Made by a program: the position numbers and the translations under genes. This document shows positions 10,109 through 18,854 of a DNA stretch of 64,000 nucleotides, piece by piece. The stretch's first letter is position 1; each line of letters starts with the position of its first letter. The notes under the pieces were generated by a model. It was not told the origin of the DNA and did not search any database. It saw only the letters and a program-made list of their open reading frames with translations. The stretch covers positions 1,240,001 through 1,304,000 of the forward strand of contig JADKHI010000001.1 in NCBI GenBank assembly GCA_016721825.1, given 5' to 3'. The stretch is from Flavobacteriales bacterium (GTDB taxonomy: Bacteria; Bacteroidota; Bacteroidia; Flavobacteriales_F; PHOS-HE28).

Positions 10109-12019
10109 ATGCGACCGATCATCCTGTTGACCTCCTTGCTCCCGGCGCTCTGCTGGGCCCAGACGCCCTGCGTTAATGGCATGGCGGGAACCTACCCGTG
10201 CAGCAATGTGGACCTGATGGCGCACATGGACATCGCCATGCTCGGCGGTCAAGTGAACACTGCCGACCTGTGGGGCTGGACGGACCCCTTGAACGGAAAA
10301 GAGTATGCCATCATCGGCATGCGCAACGGCACTGCGTTCATCGATATCACCAACGCGGCAGCTCCGGTGCGCATCGGAAACCTGCCCAGTCACATCACAG
10401 GGAGCAACACGCTCTGGCGCGACGTGGATGTCTCCGGGAACTGGTGCTACGTGGGCAGCGAGACCGCAGGACATGGGCTTCAGGTCTTCGATCTGACACG
10501 CCTGCGGAACGTCACCGCGCCACCGGTCACCTTCACGGAGGATGCCCACTACCCGGGCTTCGGCAACAGCCACACGATCTTCGCCGACAAGGCCGGGCCG
10601 TATGTCTACGCCGTTGGCACTGGCGTCAACAGCGGTGGCCTGAACGCCATTGATGTCAGCGATCCGCTCGCTCCTGTTCTTGCCGGAACCTACACCCAGG
10701 ATGGCTACATCCACGAGAACGTCGTGTATCACTACGCCGGACCCGACCTGGACCATGTGGGCCAGGAGATCAGCTTCAACTTCCACAGTGGTACGCCGGA
10801 CAAGATCACGATCGTTAATGTCACGGACAAGAGCGACATGACGCGCATCAGCACCATCACCTACACCGGAGCACGCATCGCACACCAAGGCTGGCTCACG
10901 GAGGACCATCGCTACTTGTTGATGAACGATGAAGGGGACGAGAGCTTCTACGCCCATGGAACGCGCACACGCATCTTCGACGTGAGCGACCTGGAGGCGC
11001 CGGTCTATGTAGGTGCCTACACCGGTCCGGTGAACAGTGTCGACCACAACCTCTACACGCACAACGGGCTCGTCTACGAAGCGAACTACACCAGCGGCCT
11101 GCGGATCCTGGATGCGGCAGGGGTCGCTTCGGGAACGCTCGTGCAGTCAGCCTACTTCGACAACTATCCCTCGAACAACAACGCCACCTACGACGGTGCC
11201 TGGGGCAACTACCCCTACTTCGCCAGCGGCAACGTGATCATCAGTGACTATGCCGGCGGTCTCTTCATTGTACGACCACGCTTGTCCCTGCGCGTACGAG
11301 CGATGCTCGAAGGGCCCTTCGATGGTACCGCGGGCCTCATGCACGACAGCCTCCGCGTTCAAGGGCTGATCCCCTTGACCGAACCATACACCGCTCTTGG
11401 TTATGTGCATGTCGGTGAAGGCGGGGGCGAGACCACCACGAACACCGTGCTGGCCGTGGCCGGTGCCAATGCTGTGGTTGATTGGGTCGTGGTGGAGCTT
11501 CGCGATGCGCTTGACCCATCCATCGTATCCGCTTCGCGTGCGGCGTTGATCCAGCGAGATGGGGATGTGGTGGCTGTGGACGGTGTTTCACCCGTCAGCT
11601 TCAGTGAACCAGTGGCCGATCATCACCTCGCCATCCGACATCGCAACCACTTGGGCATCATGAGCGCAACGCCCCTGCGGATCAGCATCGCTGAACGGAA
11701 CTACGACCTCACGGATGGTTCAGTTCCCCTGTTCGGCAACCAAGCCACAAAGACCATTGGAACGGCACAATGTCTCTGGTCCGGGAATGTGGTGCGCGAT
11801 GGGCAGCTGCTTTACACCGGTGCTGGCAACGACCGCGACCCGATCCTGCAGGCCATCGGCGGCGTGGTGCCCACGAACAGCATCACCGGCTACCGCATGG
11901 AGGACACCAACCTCGATGGTGTGGTGAAATACACCGGTGGGGACAATGACCGTGATCCGATCTTGCAGAACATCGGTGGAACGGTGCCCACCAACACACG
12001 CCTGCAGCAGCTGCCCTGA
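10109..12019 (+). CDS. Choice-of-anchor B (LVIVD-repeat) surface protein with shared C-terminal module
   Basis: A 636-aa exported protein beginning with a signal peptide (MRPIILLTSLLPALCWAQ). Residues about 20-385 match the choice-of-anchor B/LVIVD type of beta-propeller. The segments DLWGWTDPLNGKEYAIIG, GTAFIDITNAAAPVRIGNLP and SHTIFADKAGPYVYAVG are typical. In that family the C-terminus differs between species according to the local anchoring system, so it is notable that this copy ends (from residue 392, base 11282) in the same module as the three preceding proteins. The two dockerin-like loops are nearly identical at DNA level to those of the upstream Asp-box protein. The gene starts 3 nt after the previous stop and ends at a bidirectional hairpin (12037-12069). 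Confidence 0.88.
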   Translation: MRPIILLTSLLPALCWAQTPCVNGMAGTYPCSNVDLMAHMDIAMLGGQVNTADLWGWTDPLNGKEYAIIGMRNGTAFIDITNAAAPVRIGNLPSHITGSNTLWRDVDVSGNWCYVGSETAGHGLQVFDLTRLRNVTAPPVTFTEDAHYPGFGNSHTIFADKAGPYVYAVGTGVNSGGLNAIDVSDPLAPVLAGTYTQDGYIHENVVYHYAGPDLDHVGQEISFNFHSGTPDKITIVNVTDKSDMTRISTITYTGARIAHQGWLTEDHRYLLMNDEGDESFYAHGTRTRIFDVSDLEAPVYVGAYTGPVNSVDHNLYTHNGLVYEANYTSGLRILDAAGVASGTLVQSAYFDNYPSNNNATYDGAWGNYPYFASGNVIISDYAGGLFIVRPRLSLRVRAMLEGPFDGTAGLMHDSLRVQGLIPLTEPYTALGYVHVGEGGGETTTNTVLAVAGANAVVDWVVVELRDALDPSIVSASRAALIQRDGDVVAVDGVSPVSFSEPVADHHLAIRHRNHLGIMSATPLRISIAERNYDLTDGSVPLFGNQATKTIGTAQCLWSGNVVRDGQLLYTGAGNDRDPILQAIGGVVPTNSITGYRMEDTNLDGVVKYTGGDNDRDPILQNIGGTVPTNTRLQQLP

Positions 12020-12036
12020 ACAAGGTTCCTTGGAAT

Positions 12037-12069
12037 GAAGAAGCCCCGCACGAAAGGCGGGGCTTCTTC
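12037..12069. terminator. Bidirectional terminator between convergent genes
   Basis: A perfect 13-bp stem (12037-12049 with 12057-12069; core AAGCCCCGC) around a 7-nt loop. It lies 17 nt after the choice-of-anchor B stop and 17 nt beyond the stop of the convergent bacilliredoxin gene, and can serve both. Confidence 0.8.
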
Positions 12070-12086
12070 GTGGAATGCGGTGGCGC

Positions 12087-12497
12087 TCAGCAGAACTCCT
12101 CGTAAGCGCTCTTCAGGTGCTCGGAGATCATTTCGGCCGTGCGGCCTTCAATGTGGTGGCGCTCGATGAAGTGTACGAGCTTACCGTCCTTGAACAGCGC
12201 CACGCTAGGGCTGCTTGGCGGGTAGGGCAGGAAATGCTTGCGGGCCTGGGCCACAGCCTCGGTGTCCACGCCAGCGAACACGGTAACGAGCTTGCTGGGC
12301 TTCTTGTCCCCGGTCAGCGAGGACTTCACGCCGGGGCGGGCGGCACCAGCGGCACAGCCGCACACGCTGTTCACCACGCACAGCACCGTGCCGGAGCTAG
12401 CCAGGGCCTTGTCCACTTGATCGGGGGTATGCAGGTCCTCGAAGCCGGCCATCGTGAGGTCGGACTTCATCGGAGCGACGAGTTCGGGGGGATACAT
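12087..12497 (-). CDS. BrxA/BrxB-family bacilliredoxin
   Basis: A 136-aa cytosolic thioredoxin-fold protein of the YphP/YqiW (DUF1094) family, which removes bacillithiol or a similar low-molecular-weight thiol from oxidised proteins. The family signature is clear: MYPPELVAPM at the N-terminus, the CGC redox motif at residues 46-48 within NSVCGCAAG, and the PSSPSVALFKDGKLVHFIER segment. The length matches the family. It is monocistronic: a TACCTTTG -7-like element lies at 12560-12553 on this strand, 56 nt before the start, and the gene ends at the shared hairpin. Whether this organism makes bacillithiol cannot be told from the window. Confidence 0.93.
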   Translation of the reverse strand: MYPPELVAPMKSDLTMAGFEDLHTPDQVDKALASSGTVLCVVNSVCGCAAGAARPGVKSSLTGDKKPSKLVTVFAGVDTEAVAQARKHFLPYPPSSPSVALFKDGKLVHFIERHHIEGRTAEMISEHLKSAYEEFC

Positions 12498-12552
12498 CTT
12501 CAGTTAACGGGTTGTTGGTTCGCAGTGTCCGGCCTGTTCGATACCGGCGGTG

Positions 12553-12560
12553 CAAAGGTA
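12553..12560 (-). promoter_or_regulatory. -7 promoter element (TACCTTTG) for the bacilliredoxin gene
   Basis: An exact match to the Bacteroidota TAnnTTTG -7 consensus, on the minus strand 56 nt upstream of the start. A divergent element for the DUF1801 gene sits 34 nt away. Confidence 0.5.
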
Positions 12561-12594
12561 TGTCCTGAGGCAGGCGAGCCGTTGGGGCGACGGC

Positions 12595-12602
12595 TACCTT
12601 AG
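12595..12602 (+). promoter_or_regulatory. -7-like element (TACCTTAG) abutting the DUF1801 start codon
   Basis: It ends only 4 nt before the ATG at 12607. If used, the transcript would be essentially leaderless. One mismatch to TAnnTTTG. Confidence 0.35.
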
Positions 12603-12606
12603 GGCC

Positions 12607-12999
12607 ATGAGCGCGGTGATCGAGGGCTGGTTCGAGGAGCTGCCGGAGCAATGGCGCCAGCCCGCCCAACGCATCCGGGAACTATTGATGGAAGCTTCCC
12701 AGGTGATGCGCGAAGAGTGGAAGTACCGAACGCCCTTCTACAGCCACCGCCTGTGGATGTGCTACCTGAGCCTCCAGAAGACCGGCCTTGTGCTGGGCTT
12801 CGTGCAAGGAAGGAACATGCTCGACCCCGACGGCCTCTTCGCCCCCACCGAGCACGCCAAGATCCAGCACTACCTACCGCCACCTTCCCCTACACCCCTG
12901 CCCGAGGCCGCATTGCGCCGACTCATCCAGGAAGCCATCGCCCTCAACGAGGAGATCGCCCGGGAAAAGCTGCTGAAGAAGGCGAAGCGGAAGCGCTAG
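12607..12999 (+). CDS. DUF1801 (YdhG-like) domain protein
   Basis: A 130-aa cytosolic protein. The ATG at 12607 is preferred over an upstream in-frame start at 12550, which would place the promoter region inside the gene. The segments VMREEWKYRTPFYSHRLWMC and VLGFVQGRNM match the DUF1801/YdhG fold, whose members are small proteins of unknown biochemical role. The C-terminus is very basic (REKLLKKAKRKR), which could favour nucleic-acid contact (inference). The stop codon TAG overlaps the stop codon of the convergent gene within the palindrome CTAG at 12996-12999. Confidence 0.8.
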   Translation: MSAVIEGWFEELPEQWRQPAQRIRELLMEASQVMREEWKYRTPFYSHRLWMCYLSLQKTGLVLGFVQGRNMLDPDGLFAPTEHAKIQHYLPPPSPTPLPEAALRRLIQEAIALNEEIAREKLLKKAKRKR

Positions 13000-13907
13000 C
13001 GCTGGATCACCAACCGCTCCACCAGTTGCCCGCGTTCCCCGGCCATGCGGATCAAGTAAGGGCCATCAGGCAAAGAGGAAAGTTCAATGGCGTTGCGCAC
13101 GCCCTTCACCTGCTCACGCCTCACCAAGGCCCCATCCGCGCGGAAGAGCTCCAAGGTCATGGGGACTGAAGGAGCGTTGGTCAGCTCCAGCGTTACGCGG
13201 TCGCTGGCCGGGTTGGGTGAAACGGAAAGTGAAGGTGTAGTCGCCTCATGCACGCCACCCATGCAGCCGCTGTTGGTCACCACCAGGTCGTCGATCATCC
13301 ACCCGTCGCGACCGTTGGTATTGGCCAGCGCCTCGAAGGCGAAACGGATGCGCATGCTGTCCGTATTGTTGGCACGCTCGTTCGGGCCTTGCACCACGGC
13401 GATGCAGCGCCATGCGAGCTGCACGTTGCTCCAGCCGTTGTTCGTGCCCATGAAGACCAGCGCGCTGTCCGTATCGGTGCCTTCACCGTTCCACTCGATG
13501 TAACCGGAATACCAAGCCTCCCATGGATCGACCTTGATCCAACTCTGCGTAATGCCGGTATCGAAGTACTCGATCCATCCATAGGCCTCGCCGGTATCCG
13601 TCTCCAAGCGATGTGTGAAGCTCATCTGGATATCCTCCCCATAGAAATTGACCGGCACGCTGAACTCCGCGTAGCTGATGCCACCCACCGGATAGGGCAG
13701 CAGAGTATCCGTGACCAGTGCGTTGGGTGCGGAGTAGGCCGAATCGAAGACGGTCTTATCGGGCGGACCGATCTGCCAGCAGCCGTCGAGGCTGTCCATC
13801 GTGCGATCAGCACCGGGATCGAAGTTGATGTGCCAGGTGATCGGGACCTGCGCTTGCGCGATCAGCGCCCATCCGATCAGGAACGAGAAGGTGGAAAGTC
13901 GTTTCAT
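12996..13907 (-). CDS. T9SS type A sorting domain-containing secreted protein
   Basis: A 303-aa exported protein. The start at 13907 gives a signal peptide (MKRLSTFSFLIGWALIAQAQ); frame extensions beyond it enter the anomalous 13957-14912 sequence and are ignored. The middle part (about 20-215) is a beta-rich, MAM/jelly-roll-like domain with segments such as MRIRFAFEALANTNGRDGWM and a terminal Cys (NSGCMGG). It has no recognisable catalytic motif. Residues about 225-303 form a type A T9SS sorting domain: LSVSPNPASDRVTLEL, then LFRADGALVRREQV, ending RLVIQR. The protein is predicted to cross the outer membrane through the type IX system. The promoter region lies in or next to the anomalous sequence and cannot be judged. 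Confidence 0.85.
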   Translation of the reverse strand: MKRLSTFSFLIGWALIAQAQVPITWHINFDPGADRTMDSLDGCWQIGPPDKTVFDSAYSAPNALVTDTLLPYPVGGISYAEFSVPVNFYGEDIQMSFTHRLETDTGEAYGWIEYFDTGITQSWIKVDPWEAWYSGYIEWNGEGTDTDSALVFMGTNNGWSNVQLAWRCIAVVQGPNERANNTDSMRIRFAFEALANTNGRDGWMIDDLVVTNSGCMGGVHEATTPSLSVSPNPASDRVTLELTNAPSVPMTLELFRADGALVRREQVKGVRNAIELSSLPDGPYLIRMAGERGQLVERLVIQR

Positions 13908-13956
13908 GGTCAGGTGTTTTAAGGAAGACGTACGACCGCCGCACGGTGCTGCCTGA

Positions 13957-14914
<958 letters not shown>

Positions 14915-14916
14915 CC

Positions 14917-15369
14917 TCACAACGCCCGCTTCTTCCGGAAGAAAGCCTTCATCAGATCAGCGCACTCGGCTTCCAGAATACCCCCGCTCACCTTGGTCTT
15001 GGGGTGCAGCAACAGTGAACTGCCGATGCGCCGGTAGCCGCCCTTCTCATCGAAGGCACCGAACACGATGCGACCCAGGTGCGCCCAGTTCATGGCACCC
15101 GCACACATCACACAGGGCTCCAACGTCACGTACAGCGTACACTCATGCAGGTACTTGCCACCGATGTGTTCCGCTGCGGATGTGATGGCCTGCATCTCGG
15201 CGTGCGCGGTCACGTCGTTCAGTCGCTCGGTAAGGTTATGGCCGCGCGCAATGATGCGTTCCTGGCACACGATCACGGCGCCGATCGGCACCTCGTCCGC
15301 AGCGAAGGCACGTTCGGCCTCGCGCAGCGCCTGGCGCATGTAGTGCTCGTCGTTGTTGGGTGTGATCAT
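14917..15369 (-). CDS. tadA: tRNA-specific adenosine deaminase (TadA-type nucleoside deaminase)
   Basis: A 150-aa cytosolic zinc deaminase that converts adenosine to inosine at the wobble position of tRNA-Arg(ACG). The signature is complete: HAE at 56-58 (His zinc ligand and catalytic Glu) and PCVMC at 85-89 (two Cys ligands), with EVPIGAVIV upstream and GAFDEKGG downstream. The start codon overlaps the stop of the upstream monooxygenase-like gene as ATGA (15366-15369), suggesting translational coupling to a secreted protein of unrelated function. The gene stops only 4 bases from the poly(A) run of the anomalous tract, yet its C-terminus looks normal. Confidence 0.93.
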   Translation of the reverse strand: MITPNNDEHYMRQALREAERAFAADEVPIGAVIVCQERIIARGHNLTERLNDVTAHAEMQAITSAAEHIGGKYLHECTLYVTLEPCVMCAGAMNWAHLGRIVFGAFDEKGGYRRIGSSLLLHPKTKVSGGILEAECADLMKAFFRKKRAL

Positions 15370-16931
15370 TCCAGGATCAGGGGGGCCTTGTAGCGTATGG
15401 CGCCTTTAAGGTCACGCACTTCTGCCACGTATGCCCCGCGACGCAAGGTACCCACATCCACCGAGGAGGTACCGGAGACACGCTGCCGCACCACTTCGCG
15501 ACCCACCGCGTCGAAGAGGCGCAACTCCGCCGCACCGCTCACCACCTTCACCTGTAGCTGGTCATGCGCTGGATTGGGCCAAACGCTGACGGCCTCGCCC
15601 ACAAGCACTTCCCCCAAGCCGATGTTGAAGTCGACCACGCAGTTGTCGTGGTGCGCCGGATGCAAGCTGTTGTCCACCACGATATTCGTGTCCACCGGGA
15701 AGCCATAGGTCCAGCCGAAATAGAAGAGCATCATCTCATCGGTGGTGGCCTCGCCCAGGGTCACCAGTTGCGGCGGGTCGTTCGGGTTCTCCGGATTGTT
15801 GGTCGTGTTGTCGTAAGTGGCTTCGCCATGCAGCACGGTGCCCGTGGGCAGGTAGATCGGCTTGCGGAACTCGTACAGCCCCTGCCAATGGAAATCCCAC
15901 GCAGGAATATCGATCAGTTGGATGGTATCGTTCGTGGGTGTTACAGCGAAGGACTTCATCTGCTGGCAAAGGAGGTGGGCATGCGGGCCAACTGCCGTGA
16001 TGGTGGCGGGGAACGGGATGGTGTATTGGTTGTGAAAGGTCTTCACCTGGTTCGCAGGGATCACGAGCGGCCCGTCGGTAAGCGTGAAGAAGTGCTCGAG
16101 GATCGGATCGATGGCCATGTTCCGGATGAACGGCGATGGGTCCAGCTCCAGGTTGATGCGCGTGCTGTCCACCTCACCGTTGCTGCCCTGCGGATAGTGT
16201 ACCTGAATGATGAGGTCGGCACCAGCGAAGAGCTTGATGCCCATGCCCTGTGGCGTGGTGTAGGTGGATGCACCCGGCACCCACAGCCCCACCAGCTTCG
16301 CCTCATCCACGCCGACACCACCGAAGGAATCGTAGCCTGGAGCGGGATCCTGCGCGTCCAGCACCTGGCCCTGCCCTGTGGTGTCCTGGTAAACAAGCAC
16401 ATGGTGTACCACCTCCCGATTCCCTGGAACCACTTCGAAGCGCTTGACGTAGCTGTCAGTGGGGTTGCTGATCGGGAGCACGAAGCTGCGGTAGATGTCG
16501 TCGCTGCTGGTGGGGATCGCGTACTCATCCATCACCGCTGTGATGTCCGGCTGCGCAATGTCCCAGGCATTCGTGAATACGGGTAGAGCAGGCGCGTTCC
16601 CCGGGATACCCTCGGGCGCTCCACCGTTCACCCAGGCCGCAATGATGTCGATCTCGTCCTGGCTCAGCACCCGTTCATGGGCCAGGGTCCGGTAGGCCGG
16701 ATCCGGTGGCCAGGGCGGCATGATCCGTTGCTCGGTGACGTACTCCATATCCTCCGCGTTCTGCACGGCATCCGTGTAGGTCATCAAGCTGAAATGACCC
16801 GCGCCGCCGTCGTGGTGGCAGGTGGCACAATGACTGTAAACGATGCACGCGACATCATCGGACCAGGTGGGTGTCTGCGCCTGAACGACCAATGGACCGG
16901 CGAGAAGAAAGAGGGCGGAGAGATGCTTCAT
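15366..16931 (-). CDS. Secreted haem/copper monooxygenase-like (PHM/DBM-type) protein with T9SS type A domain
   Basis: A 521-aa exported protein; the start at 16931 yields the signal peptide MKHLSALFLLAGPLVVQAQ. A CATCH haem-c motif (35-39) sits in an N-terminal cytochrome-like domain that also has MPPWPPDP, typical of Bacteroidota and Planctomycetes fusions to copper type II ascorbate-dependent monooxygenases. The PHM-like part shows VVHHVLVYQ (His176-His177), IIQVHYPQG (His245) and PHAHLLCQQMK (His317, His319), consistent with CuH and CuM ligands. The C-terminal 80 residues are a type A sorting domain (SVWPNPAHDQLQVKV, ending KAPLILE). A TAATTTCG element lies 22 nt upstream. The substrate is unknown. 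tadA overlaps the stop codon by 4 nt. Confidence 0.85.
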   Translation of the reverse strand: MKHLSALFLLAGPLVVQAQTPTWSDDVACIVYSHCATCHHDGGAGHFSLMTYTDAVQNAEDMEYVTEQRIMPPWPPDPAYRTLAHERVLSQDEIDIIAAWVNGGAPEGIPGNAPALPVFTNAWDIAQPDITAVMDEYAIPTSSDDIYRSFVLPISNPTDSYVKRFEVVPGNREVVHHVLVYQDTTGQGQVLDAQDPAPGYDSFGGVGVDEAKLVGLWVPGASTYTTPQGMGIKLFAGADLIIQVHYPQGSNGEVDSTRINLELDPSPFIRNMAIDPILEHFFTLTDGPLVIPANQVKTFHNQYTIPFPATITAVGPHAHLLCQQMKSFAVTPTNDTIQLIDIPAWDFHWQGLYEFRKPIYLPTGTVLHGEATYDNTTNNPENPNDPPQLVTLGEATTDEMMLFYFGWTYGFPVDTNIVVDNSLHPAHHDNCVVDFNIGLGEVLVGEAVSVWPNPAHDQLQVKVVSGAAELRLFDAVGREVVRQRVSGTSSVDVGTLRRGAYVAEVRDLKGAIRYKAPLILE

Positions 16932-16952
16932 GGCAGTGCGTTCGGTGTGGAC

Positions 16953-16960
16953 CGAAATTA
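16953..16960 (-). promoter_or_regulatory. -7-like element (TAATTTCG) for the monooxygenase-like/tadA unit
   Basis: Matches the locally recurrent TAnnTTyG pattern, 22 nt before the start. A TTG lies 23 nt further upstream, at the long end of the usual spacing. Confidence 0.45.
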
Positions 16961-17016
16961 CGACCACCACAACTCGCGAACGTCAACTTCCGGTGAAGCT
17001 GTCCTTCACTTCCTGA

Positions 17017-18780
17017 TCAGGAGGCTAACGCTACACGCTGCCCCGCAGCCCGTTCCTCATCCACCAAAAGCCCTTCACTACCGGCCTTGATGTCCTTGAT
17101 GTTGAGCTGCAGCGAACGCCGTCCCTGCCACTCATTGGATTCGATGGTGTAGAGGATGCTGATGGGCTCTCCGCGCTTGATGTGCTCCATCCACTTGCCT
17201 TGGCGGAAGGCGATGGCATCGAAGCGACGGGCTTTGGGGTCCGTGGATCCGGCGATGGAGAGCTTGAGGTGGTCCTCGCCCACGATGCGTGCGCTGCCGG
17301 TGTCGATCACACCACGTGTGAGGAAGGTCGGACGCATGTTGTGCGGACCGAAAGGTGACATGTGCTCCACAATGTTCAGCAGCCTGTCGTTGACGTCCGT
17401 CAGCGAAAGCTCAATGTCGACCTCTTCCTCGGGGATGCGCATGTCCTCGGTCATGCCTTCGCGCACGATCCGCTCGAAGCGTTCGCGGAAGGCCGCTACG
17501 TTCTCCACGGGCATGGTGAGGCCTGCGGCGTACATGTGTCCGCCGAACTGGTCCAGCAGGTCGCTGCAAGCGTTGATGGCCTCGTACACGTCGAAACCTT
17601 TCACGCTGCGCGCGCTGCCGCTGGCCTTGCCGTTGCTCTCGGTGAGCACCACGGTGGGCCGGTAGTACGATTCGATCAAGCGACTGGCCACGATGCCGAT
17701 CACGCCCTTGTGCCATTCGGGATGGAACACGACGGTGCTCCACGCGTCACGGATAGCGTCCGTGCTCTCGATCAGCTCCAGCGCGTGGCGCGTGATCTCC
17801 TTGTCGAGGTCCTGCCGCGCGCTGTTGTTGCGGTCGATGCGCAACCCGATCTGTTCCGCCTGCGCCAGCTCGTGGCTCAGCAGAAGTTCGACGGCCTGCC
17901 GTCCGTGTTCAATACGACCGGCCGCGTTGATGCGGGGGCCAAGCACGAAGACAAGATCGGTGATGTTCAGTCGCCGCTTCACGTTCGCCATGGCGAGCAT
18001 GGCCTTGATCCCCGGGCGCGGTTCGTCGTTCAATCGCTTCAACCCGAAATGGGCGAGCGTCCGGTTCTCGCCAGTGATCGGCACGATGTCGCAGGCCGTG
18101 CTCACTGCCACCAGGTCCAGGTAAGCCTCCAGGTCCGTGAACGGAATGTCGTTGTGCTTGGCCAGTCCTTGGATCAGCTTGAAGCCGATGCCGCAGCCGC
18201 TCAGTTCCTTGTACGGATAGGGGCAGTCGTCGCGCTTGGGATCGAGCACTGCCACGGCCGCTGGAAGTTCATCACCCGGCCGGTGGTGGTCGCAGATGAT
18301 GAAGTCGATGCCCTTGTCCGCAGCATAGGCCACCTTGTCCACGCTTTTGATGCCACAGTCCAACGCGATGATCAGGCCCACGCCTTCTTCCGCGGCCTTG
18401 TCGATGCCTTGGGTGGAGATGCCGTACCCTTCCGCATAACGATCGGGGATATAGAAGGTGATGTTACCGGTGAAGCGCAGCAGGAAGGCATACATCAGCG
18501 CCACGGCCGTGGTCCCATCCACATCGTAGTCACCGTAAACCATGATGCGTTCCCCTTCGCCCAAGGCGTGCTCGATGCGCGCCACGGCCTTGTCCATGTC
18601 CCGCATCAGGAATGGATCGTGCAACTGCCCGAGGTTCGGACGGAAGTAGATCGACGCCTCCTGGGGCGTGGTGATGCCGCGCTGCGCGAGCAGGTGGGCG
18701 GCGACCGAAGGGCATCGGTCATGCGTCAGCAATTGCACCGCCGCCGCATCGGGCGCGGGCCTCATCCTCCAGCGTTTCAT
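17017..18780 (-). CDS. recJ: Single-stranded-DNA-specific exonuclease RecJ
   Basis: A 587-aa 5'-3' ssDNA exonuclease acting in recombinational and mismatch repair. The DHH phosphoesterase core is evident: GDYDVDGT at 83-90 (motif I), ALDCGIKS near 140, CDHHRPGD with DHH at 164-166 (motif III), and GPRINAAGRIEHG in the DHHA1-linker region. The length is normal for RecJ. The start at 18780 (MKRWRMRPAP) is preferred over an in-frame start 10 codons upstream. A TACTTTCG element at 18805-18798 lies 17 nt before it. The downstream monooxygenase-like gene has its own candidate promoter. Confidence 0.95.
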   Translation of the reverse strand: MKRWRMRPAPDAAAVQLLTHDRCPSVAAHLLAQRGITTPQEASIYFRPNLGQLHDPFLMRDMDKAVARIEHALGEGERIMVYGDYDVDGTTAVALMYAFLLRFTGNITFYIPDRYAEGYGISTQGIDKAAEEGVGLIIALDCGIKSVDKVAYAADKGIDFIICDHHRPGDELPAAVAVLDPKRDDCPYPYKELSGCGIGFKLIQGLAKHNDIPFTDLEAYLDLVAVSTACDIVPITGENRTLAHFGLKRLNDEPRPGIKAMLAMANVKRRLNITDLVFVLGPRINAAGRIEHGRQAVELLLSHELAQAEQIGLRIDRNNSARQDLDKEITRHALELIESTDAIRDAWSTVVFHPEWHKGVIGIVASRLIESYYRPTVVLTESNGKASGSARSVKGFDVYEAINACSDLLDQFGGHMYAAGLTMPVENVAAFRERFERIVREGMTEDMRIPEEEVDIELSLTDVNDRLLNIVEHMSPFGPHNMRPTFLTRGVIDTGSARIVGEDHLKLSIAGSTDPKARRFDAIAFRQGKWMEHIKRGEPISILYTIESNEWQGRRSLQLNIKDIKAGSEGLLVDEERAAGQRVALAS

Positions 18781-18797
18781 CGTCAACGTTCTTTCCC

Positions 18798-18805
18798 CGA
18801 AAGTA
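18798..18805 (-). promoter_or_regulatory. -7-like element (TACTTTCG) for recJ
   Basis: TAnnTTyG match located 17 nt upstream of the recJ start codon on the minus strand. Confidence 0.4.
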
Positions 18806-18854
18806 ACCACCGCGCCGATCGGACCATCCGCTTGTTGATCGTTTCATCCATCCA

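Noticed and set aside
9065..11062. 665-codon minus-strand open frame spanning two genes
   Set aside because: It crosses the boundary between two well-supported plus-strand genes and has no recognisable features.
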